From contig JALFRH010000010.1 of the NCBI GenBank assembly GCA_022785155.1, positions 1 to 9,950 on the forward strand: a stretch of 9,950 bases of DNA, given 5' to 3'. The translations under genes and the position numbers were made by a program. Shown here one piece after another: positions 1-6,225 of the stretch (positions are counted from its first letter, which is position 1; each line of letters opens with the position of its first letter). This stretch comes from Spirochaetales bacterium (GTDB lineage: Bacteria > Spirochaetota > Spirochaetia > Sphaerochaetales > Sphaerochaetaceae). The notes under the pieces were generated by a model. It made no database searches, was not told the origin of the DNA, and saw only the letters and a list, made by a program, of their open reading frames with translations.

Positions 1-2
1 TG

Positions 3-140
3 CCGTGGCAGACGAAGATGACTTTGGTTACTGACATGATTTACCTCAATTTGCGTCGTTATGAAGAGTTATGCAAACTCTACCACAAGAGAGGAAATCT
101 AGGAAGAACGGCAAATCGGAGCAAGATAAGGCATATCTAG
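3..140 (+). CDS. C-terminal fragment of an unidentified protein (cut by window edge)
   Basis: A frame open from the first bases runs for 45 codons to a TAG at 138-140. The peptide (for example DMIYLNLRRYEELCKLYHKR) is basic and helix-like and has no stops, which looks more like a real protein tail than chance. The start lies outside the window, although an in-frame ATG at 18 would give a 40-residue peptide. No ribosome site is seen there. I do not recognise the family, and no domain or motif is visible in what remains. The next gene is convergent on the other strand. Confidence 0.4.
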   Translation, partial: PWQTKMTLVTDMIYLNLRRYEELCKLYHKRGNLGRTANRSKIRHI

Positions 141-257
141 ACACTCAAAAGTAGTAGAAAAGTATTAAAAACAGGGAGTGCCTACTACTCTCGATATCTA
201 CTTTCTCGAAATCACTCTCTTCCATTTCAAAACAGATAGTACTGAGAACAATGCATT

Positions 258-373
258 CAAAAGATAATCAAAAGATATTTTTGGGCATTTTCTCTTGTAA
301 TTCTTGTCCTGGACGTTGAATTTCCCTTTGTTTCCCTGTTTTTCAAAAGATACCCAAAAGATATTCAAAAGAT
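258..373. repeat. Five CAAAAGAT octamers in two clusters with 11-bp period
   Basis: The octamer CAAAAGAT starts at 258, 269, 344, 355 and 366. Within each cluster the spacing is exactly 11 bp, about one helical turn, so all copies of a cluster face the same side of the DNA. The two clusters are separated by about 67 bp of unrelated sequence. The array sits just beyond the 3' end of the RecG-like gene. It may be a protein-binding array, or the eroded repetitive C-terminal coding tail of that gene. The sequence alone does not decide. Confidence 0.6.
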
Positions 374-382
374 GAGGAATCT

Positions 383-1006
383 TTATTCCATATGCTTTTT
401 CAAACTATCCATCATAATTTGAAGCTGTGTCAGAAATTCAATGCTCTCAAACCCAACAAAATATCTAGTTGAAGGCCCATTTCCCTCTTTTCGCACCAAG
501 TTTCTTCCATATAACGACTCCACACATTTTCGGACTTTGTAATCTGAAATATCCAAACTTTTCTTTATGTTGTTTATAGATATACCTTGGGCACTCTTTG
601 CAATTAATCGCAACACCTGCTTTTCTTCATATGGCAATTCTGGATAGGAATCCGCCAAATCTATGTTCCAAACCTTTAATTCCGTACGTTGAAGATCGGA
701 GACTATTTCTGGCCTGCGGAAATCATTCTGTATTGCCGTTTTAAATATTAATGGTCCACCAAACCCTTGGCGTTCCGATGCACCAAGCAAACGGAACAAT
801 TTCATGATCACTTCATTCCTAGTACGAGAGTCTCCACCTATCACAAACTGTTCTTTTGAGACCAGCATTTTTCCTGGATTTATAAAATGGAACCACCCAT
901 CAAACACTTCTATTTTTGTTGAGGGATAACCCTGTGAGTAATCTGCATGAGCAAGACAATTTACAAGGCACTCCCTTATTGTTTCATCAAAATCTATCAA
1001 CGGCAA
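383..1006 (-). pseudogene. RecG-like/HATPase_c_4 ATP-binding regulator, N-terminally truncated
   Basis: The 207-residue product matches the C-terminal part of AlbA_2/Schlafen-type regulators with a GHKL-like ATP-binding domain (HATPase_c_4). Visible features are an N-box-like stretch (RECLVNCLAHADYS, residues 12-25), NPG (43-45), a conserved RNEVIMKLFRLLGASE block (62-77) with a following glycine-rich FGGP, and a winged-helix segment near residues 122-185. Full-length relatives usually exceed 400 residues and begin with an AlbA_2 domain, which is missing here. The only start is a TTG at 1004-1006 without a ribosome site. The frame runs back only to a stop at 1028-1030, inside a 103-bp copy of an ATPase gene, which marks the break point. 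It is most likely a non-functional remnant. A short residual ATPase-domain protein cannot be excluded. Confidence 0.7.
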
Positions 1007-1017
1007 ACGAATTTGAT

Positions 1018-1120
1018 GATAGTGGAGTTATAGATATCCCGAACAGCAGTGTAGACAGAGCTAAGGGAATATTCCTGCAGCTGCAAAGCAGGGAATCCCC
1101 CCATTTTTACATAGCGGCTG
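1018..1120 (-). pseudogene. 103-bp copy of an internal piece of the DUF4143 ATPase gene
   Basis: Bases 1018-1120 are identical to 3649-3751 except at 1041 (G against T in the other copy). In the minus-strand frame the copy encodes about 34 residues (RYVKMGGFPALQLQEYS...), equal to residues about 166-199 of the ATPase at 3034-4245. The one difference changes an Arg codon from AGG to CGG and is silent. Homology stops abruptly at both ends. The left end abuts the truncated RecG-like gene, and the frame closes at a TGA soon after. It is a gene scrap left by recombination, or the remains of a third, near-identical ATPase copy. Confidence 0.85.
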
Positions 1121-1322
1121 GATATGTATCTGGCTATGATCCAGGATTAATAACTGACAAGCAAAAAACAGTCTCAAGTTCGACACATTACATAATATTT
1201 TACGATACGAAAACAAGGGGTCACTCTTTAACGTTAAGCAATCAGAGGAAAAAATCAGGTAATTGGTTCTTGACTGGCTCTGACAATGACATCATATAGG
1301 TCGAAGCATTTCAGGCCAGCTT
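1121..1322. other. Spacer with no recognisable gene
   Basis: Between the duplicated ATPase scrap and the stop of the first ATPase there is no long frame on the minus strand. Short open stretches exist in all three minus frames but each is broken by stops, as expected for decayed coding DNA. No terminator hairpin with a T-run is seen after the ATPase stop at 1323. Confidence 0.4.
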
Positions 1323-2633
1323 CTATTCCCTGATGAATCTCAAAAGGAAATCAGCAATTCCTATTATCGTGTATCCATTCTCATCAAGGCACTCTCCAAT
1401 AGGCTTATTGATGACTATTATCTTTCGAACCTGATCATTCAGCATGATATACGGCCTTAACTCTCTTGTTCTTGTCTGTGCATTGGAAATGTCATCCGTG
1501 ACCTGGATATAGTATTGCCGATTCCCTTTTCTCGCAAAGAAATCTACCTCATAGGTATTCCTTATAGAGGTTCCCATCCTGTTCTTTTCAATGTTGTCAA
1601 ATGTTCCGACATTGACAGTAAAGCCATTGTATACAAGTTCATTGTAGACAATGTTTTCCAGCATCTGCCCTTCATCCGGGAACGCGAAGTTCAACCTTGC
1701 ATTCCTTAAACCAGTATCTGCAAAGTAATATTTCCTCAAGGCACCGATTTCAGACCGCCCCTTCAGATCATACCGTCGGGCCTCCTTTAAAAGAAATGAA
1801 TCAGTAAAGTACCAGATATACTTCTCAACCGTCTGTTTGTCGATATTTTCATGTCTGACACTGCGGTAAGTATTTGCAATACGTTCCGCATTCAGCAGCG
1901 CCCCTGTTCCTTCTGAAAGGATATTACAAAGCTCATCAAGAGCCTCTCCCTTTCTCAGGCCATTCCTTTCCACGATATCTCTGAAATAGGTAGTATCAAA
2001 AAGGCTTTTCAGGTACTCCTTCTTTCCAGGATTATTCTTCAGGACAGCCAATGGCATGCCGCCATATTGCATGTATTCATAGATGGCCTCTGTCTTTGAG
2101 CCCCCAACATATTCATAGAATTCAGAGAACGACAGAGGAAAAACCTGAATGGTGACAGCCTTATCACGGAATTCCGTGACGATGTCAGAGGACAGCATTC
2201 TAGAATTTGAACCTGAAACATATAGGTCTATGTTCTTTTCTCTGGACAGGCCTAGAACAACGTTCACAAAAGATACGATTTCAGAGTCCCCTTTCTTTGC
2301 CAGAACATGCTTACCTTCTGTCAGATTGGGATTGACGATTGAATAGACCATTTGAATCTCATCAAGAAATACGACACATTTTGATCGACCTTTACAATAC
2401 TCCCTGACATATTCTCCAAGATAGAGTGGATCCCGATATCTGATGTTCCTGTCATCATCCAGCTCAAGGATAAGAATATCATCCTCCTTCATCCCATCTG
2501 ATAACAGATACTCCCTGAATATCTCCTTCATCAAGAAAGATTTTCCACAGCGTCTTATTCCTGTAATAATTTTTGGAAAACCGTTATCCCGGTTTGCTAT
2601 CAAAAGCTGAAGATACTTTTCTCTGCGAATCAT
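1323..2633 (-). CDS. AAA_14/DUF4143-type P-loop ATPase, copy 1
   Basis: A 436-residue cytoplasmic ATPase. It has a Walker A GIRRCGKS (residues 25-32) and Walker B VVFLDE (87-92), then the family block GSNSRMLSSDI followed by PLSFSEF, and a C-terminal DUF4143 region ending with EVDF...YYIQV, a pattern seen in the nuclease-like fold of this family. The position where relatives carry a Gly-Arg (TGR or RGR) reads RDKA here. The start at 2633 is chosen over an upstream ATG at 2705 because AAGGTGA at 2638-2644 is well placed and relatives start just before the Walker A region. The biological role of these ATPases is not established. They are abundant, variable accessory genes. It shares family and orientation with the gene at 3034-4245 but the two are clearly diverged. 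Confidence 0.85.
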   Translation of the reverse strand: MIRREKYLQLLIANRDNGFPKIITGIRRCGKSFLMKEIFREYLLSDGMKEDDILILELDDDRNIRYRDPLYLGEYVREYCKGRSKCVVFLDEIQMVYSIVNPNLTEGKHVLAKKGDSEIVSFVNVVLGLSREKNIDLYVSGSNSRMLSSDIVTEFRDKAVTIQVFPLSFSEFYEYVGGSKTEAIYEYMQYGGMPLAVLKNNPGKKEYLKSLFDTTYFRDIVERNGLRKGEALDELCNILSEGTGALLNAERIANTYRSVRHENIDKQTVEKYIWYFTDSFLLKEARRYDLKGRSEIGALRKYYFADTGLRNARLNFAFPDEGQMLENIVYNELVYNGFTVNVGTFDNIEKNRMGTSIRNTYEVDFFARKGNRQYYIQVTDDISNAQTRTRELRPYIMLNDQVRKIIVINKPIGECLDENGYTIIGIADFLLRFIRE

Positions 2634-2637
2634 ATAA

Positions 2638-2644
2638 TCACCTT
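2638..2644 (-). promoter_or_regulatory. Ribosome binding site deciding the ATPase 1 start
   Basis: AAGGTGA on the minus strand ends 4 nt before the ATG at 2631-2633. The upstream in-frame ATG at 2703-2705 has no comparable site, and its 24 extra residues are not family-like. Confidence 0.65.
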
Positions 2645-2665
2645 TTCTGTATATTTCTACATCTT

Positions 2666-2680
2666 TGATGATTATCATCA
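2666..2680. repeat. 15-nt inverted repeat in the ATPase 1 leader
   Basis: TGATGAT-T-ATCATCA has two perfect 7-bp arms about a single central base. It lies 33-47 nt upstream of the ATPase 1 start. A separate TTCTACA heptamer at 2655-2661 matches a half of the large palindrome at 2707-2730. These could be operator or promoter parts. No convincing -35/-10 pair is visible. Confidence 0.45.
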
Positions 2681-2706
2681 TATCACACAACGTAAACATA
2701 ATCACT

Positions 2707-2730
2707 AAAAATGTAGAATTCTACATTTTT
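2707..2730. promoter_or_regulatory. Perfect 24-bp palindrome upstream of ATPase 1 (candidate operator)
   Basis: AAAAATGTAGAA and its exact reverse complement meet at a central GAATTC with no loop, giving 24 bp of uninterrupted dyad symmetry. A stem without a loop makes a poor RNA hairpin, so a dimeric DNA-binding protein is the likelier user. It starts 74 nt upstream of the ATPase 1 ATG and lies 26 nt before the ATG of a divergent small remnant, so it could control both. The AT-rich arms, A-run on one side and T-run on the other, also allow a bidirectional terminator reading. Confidence 0.6.
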
Positions 2731-2755
2731 GTGTATTTACTCTATTAATACAGAC

Positions 2756-2952
2756 ATGCATATATCCGCTCTCGAAACCAAGTACTCTTGCGGTATTGTA
2801 AATAGCCATGGGCTTAACCTGAAGTGATTCATAGCAGGAACGAAGCAGCTCATCATGGTGTGGAGGGCAATCTATCGGTAAATGCTATCGTTTCGTTCCT
2901 GAAAGACTGCACCGCAGTGGAAACCGAACTGCGCTGTTTCTATTCCCCATGA
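2756..2952 (+). pseudogene. Frameshifted small coding remnant, family unknown
   Basis: An ATG at 2756 opens 23 codons (MHISALETKYSCGIVNSHGL...) to a TGA. A second frame from about 2818 then gives a coherent peptide (EVIHSRNEAAHHGVEGNL...VETELRCFYSP) to a TGA at 2950-2952. One frameshift near 2820 would join them into a product of about 66 residues. The two halves look protein-like and adjacent, which is why I favour one broken gene over two chance frames. There is no good ribosome site before the ATG. It is divergent from ATPase 1 with the 24-bp palindrome between them. I do not recognise the protein. Confidence 0.35.
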
Positions 2953-3033
2953 AACCCAAAGCAGGTTTTCTGCCTATTACTGATACACGGATATATCTTC
3001 CTTATCTGAGCATCAGGGGAGATAATAAAAATC

Positions 3034-4245
3034 TCAGTATTCTTCACTGAGCAGAAAATCTGCCACATGCATCGTCCTGATCCCCTCGTGATTACCTTCT
3101 TCAAATACATCGGTTCTCAGTACATACTTCGGGTAGTTATCTGCTATAGAGAGCATATTTCCATACTCCCGTCTTTCCGTTTCCTCACTGCTGATCCGTT
3201 GTGCAATCTGGATATAAATCTTCTCATTCAGCCTTGTGGCGACAAAATCAATCTCTGCAGTATCAAGTTTGCCAACATACACATCGTAGCCACGATGACG
3301 CAACTCCAGATAAATGATATTTTCCAGCATACTTGCTACGGCATTCTCATCGTAACCCAATACACTAAATCGAAATGCAGGATCAGCAAGATAGAATTTT
3401 TCCTGGGTTTTGAGTATCTCTTTACCCTTGATATCATAGCGTTGACATCTATGAAGAATATAGGCACTTTCCAGTTTGTTCAGGTAACTGTATACCGTTT
3501 CCGGGTCCATCTGTCGATTCTGGCTTTTGAGATACTTAGACAGAGTCAGGGCTGAAAAGGTCTGTCCGACATTACTGAAAACATACTTCACGACCCGTTC
3601 CAGCTGGTCAACCTTTCGGATTTGGCTTCTTTTCACGATATCTGTAAAGATAGTGGAGTTATAGATATCCCTAACAGCAGTGTAGACAGAGCTAAGGGAA
3701 TATTCCTGCAGCTGCAAAGCAGGGAATCCCCCCATTTTTACATAGCGGCTGAATTCCCTGTAATGATCATCCACTTCCGTATAACTTTTTCTGAAATCAA
3801 GATATTCCGAAAATGACAGCGGATAAATGCGGAAAGATACATATCTTCCCGTCAGATAGGTTGAAATCTCGGAGGACATCATACGGGAATTGGAGCCCGT
3901 CACATAAACATCAGCACCAAAATCGGACAGGAAGGAATTGACTGCCTTTTCCCAATCCTTCACTTCCTGGACCTCATCAAGAAAAATATGGACTTTACTG
4001 TTCTTTGAGATCCGTGACTCTATTTCCCGATACAGCTTTCCGGCTGTATCGATGTTCTCATATTCCAGGCTGTCAAAGCGATAGGAGATAATACTTTCAG
4101 GGGGAATTCCCCTGTTTACAAGTTCTCCCTTTATCATTTCCATTATGGTTGACTTACCGCAACGACGGACACCAGTCAGAATTTTTACAAAAGGTGTATC
4201 AATAAAGGGTATAATCTGATCCATGTAAGTTTTTCTGTAAATCAT
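3034..4245 (-). CDS. AAA_14/DUF4143-type P-loop ATPase, copy 2
   Basis: A 403-residue cytoplasmic ATPase. Walker A GVRRCGKS is at residues 25-32 and Walker B HIFLDE at 86-91. These are followed by GSNSRMMSSEI...LTGRY, PLSFSEY, a YVKMGGFPAL block around 167-176, a winged-helix-like segment near 225-280, and the C-terminal DUF4143 signature AEIDFVA...KIYIQIA. Length and motif order are those of the full family, so it appears intact. The ATG at 4243-4245 has a strong AGGGAGGA site at 4253-4260. It is a diverged paralogue of the gene at 1323-2633, with 400 bp between them, so a single transcript is possible but unproven. Residues about 166-199 are duplicated as a scrap at 1018-1120. The family's biochemical role is not known to me. 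Confidence 0.88.
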   Translation of the reverse strand: MIYRKTYMDQIIPFIDTPFVKILTGVRRCGKSTIMEMIKGELVNRGIPPESIISYRFDSLEYENIDTAGKLYREIESRISKNSKVHIFLDEVQEVKDWEKAVNSFLSDFGADVYVTGSNSRMMSSEISTYLTGRYVSFRIYPLSFSEYLDFRKSYTEVDDHYREFSRYVKMGGFPALQLQEYSLSSVYTAVRDIYNSTIFTDIVKRSQIRKVDQLERVVKYVFSNVGQTFSALTLSKYLKSQNRQMDPETVYSYLNKLESAYILHRCQRYDIKGKEILKTQEKFYLADPAFRFSVLGYDENAVASMLENIIYLELRHRGYDVYVGKLDTAEIDFVATRLNEKIYIQIAQRISSEETERREYGNMLSIADNYPKYVLRTDVFEEGNHEGIRTMHVADFLLSEEY

Positions 4246-4252
4246 GATACAG

Positions 4253-4260
4253 TCCTCCCT
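4253..4260 (-). promoter_or_regulatory. Strong ribosome binding site of ATPase 2
   Basis: AGGGAGGA on the minus strand lies 7 nt before the ATG at 4243-4245. Further upstream, around 4264-4280, minus-strand AT-rich sequence includes TATTAT/TATAAA-like hexamers that could be a -10 box, but no good -35 is seen. Confidence 0.6.
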
Positions 4261-4374
4261 TGTGTATTTATAATACTATTTTTACCAAAAAAGAAATACT
4301 TTATCGGATTATACTCCATAACACTGACTAAAAACCATACGTATTTAGAGGGAAATAGTATTAATCAGACAAAT

Positions 4375-4437
4375 TCAAATCTTCTTAAGCCTCATCACCT
4401 TGGAATAATCGCAGTGCTTACACTCTACATACTCCAA
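4375..4437 (-). pseudogene. Scrap of a CxxC (zinc-ribbon-like) protein C-terminus
   Basis: A minus-strand frame of 20 codons, LEYVECKHCDYSKVMRLKKI, ends in TGA at 4375-4377 and is closed upstream by a TGA at 4438-4440. CKHC followed by a basic tail looks like one half of a small zinc ribbon. The IS605-type end begins only about 10 bp away, which suggests that insertion or later deletion removed the rest of the gene. Too short to assign. Confidence 0.3.
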
Positions 4438-4447
4438 TCAAAATTCC

Positions 4448-4590
4448 TTGACACTCCCCACAGCTAAAGCAGGAGGATTCTTGCTTCAACCACTACTGCA
4501 TTGGCCAATACCTTTCGGTACCGCAACGTCTTACACAGTGTCCACAAGCTATCTCATGTCCTATAATCAGGATATTCTAAAGTTAGATAG
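4448..4590 (-). ncRNA. Putative omega-RNA (TnpB guide RNA scaffold) remnant
   Basis: The minus strand carries ordered foldable elements. A CTATCT/AGATAG stem (4585-4590 with 4549-4554) encloses an inner stem AGGA/TCCT (4569-4572 with 4559-4562). Then GGUACC-GAAA-GGUAUU forms a six-pair stem with a GNRA-type loop, and last comes the right-end stem near 4453-4480. In IS605 elements the right-end region is transcribed as the omega-RNA, and the bases just past the end (here GGAATTTTGATTGG, from 4447 downward) act as guide. Without TnpB in the window it could act only with a TnpB from elsewhere. Transcription is not shown. Confidence 0.4.
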
Positions 4591-4640
4591 TCCTTTCTAT
4601 AATTCCACTCAAGCTTTAAAAGCCATAACTTAATTTTAAA
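4448..4640 (-). mobile_element. Right-end remnant of an IS200/IS605-family element, no tnpA/tnpB
   Basis: On the minus strand the sequence runs GAATCCTCCTGCTTTAGC then TGTGGGGAGTGTCAA and stops at 4448. This is the typical right-end hairpin and terminal TCAA of IS605-group elements carrying tnpB: a GC-rich imperfect stem around a TTTA loop. Several stem pairs are mismatched, so the copy is degenerate. No tnpB or tnpA frame exists upstream on that strand, so only the end and its adjoining structured region remain. The left boundary is not defined by sequence, and the limit given at 4640 is approximate. Confidence 0.55.
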
Positions 4641-4680
4641 GTCACTCATTTTTTAAGACAGCGGCAATACCTTTCCGTAC
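4505..4680. repeat. Imperfect 17-bp direct repeat flanking the IS605-like region
   Basis: Bases 4505-4521 (CCAATACCTTTCGGTAC) recur at 4664-4680 (GCAATACCTTTCCGTAC) with 15 of 17 positions equal, 159 bp apart. The first copy makes the GAAA-loop stem of the putative omega-RNA. The second lies just upstream of the glycosyltransferase promoter and may be a second, older scrap of the same element. Confidence 0.45.
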
Positions 4681-4721
4681 ACTTGTTTTGATTTTTTATA
4701 GAAAGAAAACATAGCACTTAG

Positions 4722-4727
4722 TATAAT
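4722..4727 (+). promoter_or_regulatory. -10 box of the glycosyltransferase promoter
   Basis: A perfect TATAAT lies 55 nt before the preferred ATG at 4783. The hexamer 17 nt upstream (TAGAAA) is a poor -35, so the promoter may be activator-dependent or weak. Confidence 0.45.
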
Positions 4728-4768
4728 AATTTTGAAAAAAACACAGGTTATCCTACCTTATATAGTCC

Positions 4769-4773
4769 AGGAG
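4769..4773 (+). promoter_or_regulatory. Ribosome binding site deciding the glycosyltransferase start
   Basis: AGGAG lies 9 nt before the ATG at 4783 and only 3 nt before another in-frame ATG at 4777. A TTG at 4732 further upstream has no such site. This favours 4783. Confidence 0.65.
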
Positions 4774-4782
4774 CTAATGATA

Positions 4783-5937
4783 ATGAAGATTTTAATTACT
4801 TCAGATTGGGATTTTGAAGCAGTTAACGGAGTTGTTACTAGTATGAAGAACCTTAAGGTGGAGCTTGAGAAACGAGGCCATGAAGTAAGGTTGTTGACAC
4901 TCTCTATGAATAGAGATAGCTGTATTGAAAACAACACCTATTATATAGGAAGTGTTTCTGCAGAACGCATTTATCATAGGGCTAGAATCAGGACAAGCCC
5001 AGGAAAGAAGGTTTTGAAGGCCGTTTACCAGTGGGGACCTGATGTAGTCCACTCACAATGCGAGTTCAGTACATTCTTTGTAGCCAAAAAAATATCCAAG
5101 CATCTTTCCATTCCTTTGGTCCATACTTACCACACAGTATATGAAGACTACGTGGGATATGTACTACCTTATGCCTTGAATACAGGAAAGAAGTTTGTCC
5201 GCTTCTTCTCCAAGTGGGAGGCAAACAAGTGCTCCACTTTTATCGCTCCGACCAAAAAAGTGGAGAGGTTATTGAGAGGATATGGCATCAAGGGAAGAAT
5301 CGATGTAATTCCCACAGGTATCGATATGTCACGTTTCATGGTGGAAACAAGTGACGAATGGAGAAAGAATACCCTCACAAAGCTAGGTATTCCAGAGAAC
5401 AACAAAATCCTCATTTATGTTGGAAGACTTGGAAAGGAGAAGAATATCTCCGAAGTATTGTCCTATGTGGCAAAAGAGAACCGCAATGATATCTCTTTCC
5501 TCATCGTAGGAGACGGCCCATATAGAAAAGAACTTGAGGAAGAAGCTGAAAAGCTATCCCTGAAGGCCCCCAAAGTGGTCTTTGCCGGCATGGTGGACCC
5601 AAAGGAAGTCGCTTCCTGGTATACTCTTGGATCTGTTTTCATCAACGCATCCACAAGCGAAACCCAAGGGCTCACATACATAGAGGCCCTTGCTTCCAGT
5701 CTTCCCCTCCTCTGCAGAAAGGATCCCGCTTTGGAGGATGTGTTGATAGAGGGATATAACGGCTGGCAGTGGGAAGGAGAGAAAGACTTCATCTCAAAGC
5801 TGGATGCATTCCTTTATTCCAGTGAAGAAGAGAGGAATAATATGAAGAAAAACGCCAAGGAGAGCAGTATCCAGTTCTCATCCACTCTTTTTGCTGAAAA
5901 GGCTGAAAAGCTCTATCTGGAGTTGATGGAAAAGTAG
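4783..5937 (+). CDS. GT4-family glycosyltransferase, diacylglycerol glucosyltransferase-like
   Basis: A 384-residue GT-B fold enzyme. From the chosen start the N-terminal Rossmann domain has the NGV loop (15-17), VHSQCEFS near 89-96 and HTYHTVYEDY (114-123), a motif of mannosyl- and glucosyltransferases acting on membrane lipids. The C-terminal donor domain has VIPTGID (175-181), YVGRLGKEK (212-220) and the GT4 E-x7-E signature ETQGLTYIE (293-301). By family it moves a sugar from a nucleotide donor to a lipid acceptor at the inner membrane face, as in 1,2-diacylglycerol 3-glucosyltransferases. The exact sugar and acceptor are inference. There is no transmembrane helix, as expected for a peripheral enzyme. 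It stands alone with its own promoter and terminator. Alternative starts are 4777 (ATG) and 4732 (TTG). Confidence 0.88.
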   Translation: MKILITSDWDFEAVNGVVTSMKNLKVELEKRGHEVRLLTLSMNRDSCIENNTYYIGSVSAERIYHRARIRTSPGKKVLKAVYQWGPDVVHSQCEFSTFFVAKKISKHLSIPLVHTYHTVYEDYVGYVLPYALNTGKKFVRFFSKWEANKCSTFIAPTKKVERLLRGYGIKGRIDVIPTGIDMSRFMVETSDEWRKNTLTKLGIPENNKILIYVGRLGKEKNISEVLSYVAKENRNDISFLIVGDGPYRKELEEEAEKLSLKAPKVVFAGMVDPKEVASWYTLGSVFINASTSETQGLTYIEALASSLPLLCRKDPALEDVLIEGYNGWQWEGEKDFISKLDAFLYSSEEERNNMKKNAKESSIQFSSTLFAEKAEKLYLELMEK

Positions 5938-5966
5938 ACTGATAAAACAATGTAAAGGAACATAAG

Positions 5967-6000
5967 GAGTCATCATAGCTCATCTTTGATGGCTCTTTTT
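5967..6000 (+). terminator. Intrinsic terminator of the glycosyltransferase gene
   Basis: GAGTCATCA at 5967-5975 pairs over 9 positions (one G-U) with TGATGGCTC at 5987-5995 around an 11-nt loop, followed at once by five T and then ATT. It starts 29 nt after the stop codon. Confidence 0.85.
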
Positions 6001-6225
6001 ATTGGAGAAACAAAACCATTTACTTGTGGATATCAACAGAAAGATATAGCAAATCGTTTCCTCTGGGAGGTGCGGACCGACGTCAACACCAAGGGACTAC
6101 AGAAGCATACATCCTATATCGTTTCTAGTCTTTAAACACACTTTTTCTACACATTCCATGAAGGAATTATATCAACTAAAAAACAACTGATAATGATGCC
6201 TTTTTGGGATGAAGTTTTGATCAGA

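Noticed and set aside
258..373. CRISPR array
   Set aside because: The repeats are 8 bp with 3-bp gaps and no spacers of usable length.
916..1299. Plus-strand frame of 127 codons across the RecG-like end and the duplicated piece
   Set aside because: It is antisense to the truncated gene and the ATPase scrap. Its shared peptide with the frame at 3622-3816 only reflects the 103-bp DNA duplication.
2949..3050. 33-codon plus-strand frame overlapping the small remnant by ATGA
   Set aside because: It runs antisense into the end of ATPase 2 and shows no protein-like conservation that I recognise. The overlap is probably chance.
3067..3555. Plus-strand frame of 162 codons
   Set aside because: Fully antisense to the well-supported ATPase 2 with no family features and no ribosome site.
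4448..4633. Plus-strand 61-codon frame
   Set aside because: It lies antisense over the IS605-type end and structured region and has no family features.
5989..6135. Plus-strand 48-codon frame (ending HTSYIVSSL) after the glycosyltransferase
   Set aside because: The peptide looks mildly protein-like (NRFLWEVRTDVNTKGLQKHT), but its ATG lies inside the terminator stem, there is no ribosome site and I know no relative. At best it is a gene scrap.
6160..6225. Terminator after the serine hydrolase
   Set aside because: Only a 5-bp CTGAT/ATCAG pairing with a long loop precedes the minus-strand T-run, too weak to call.
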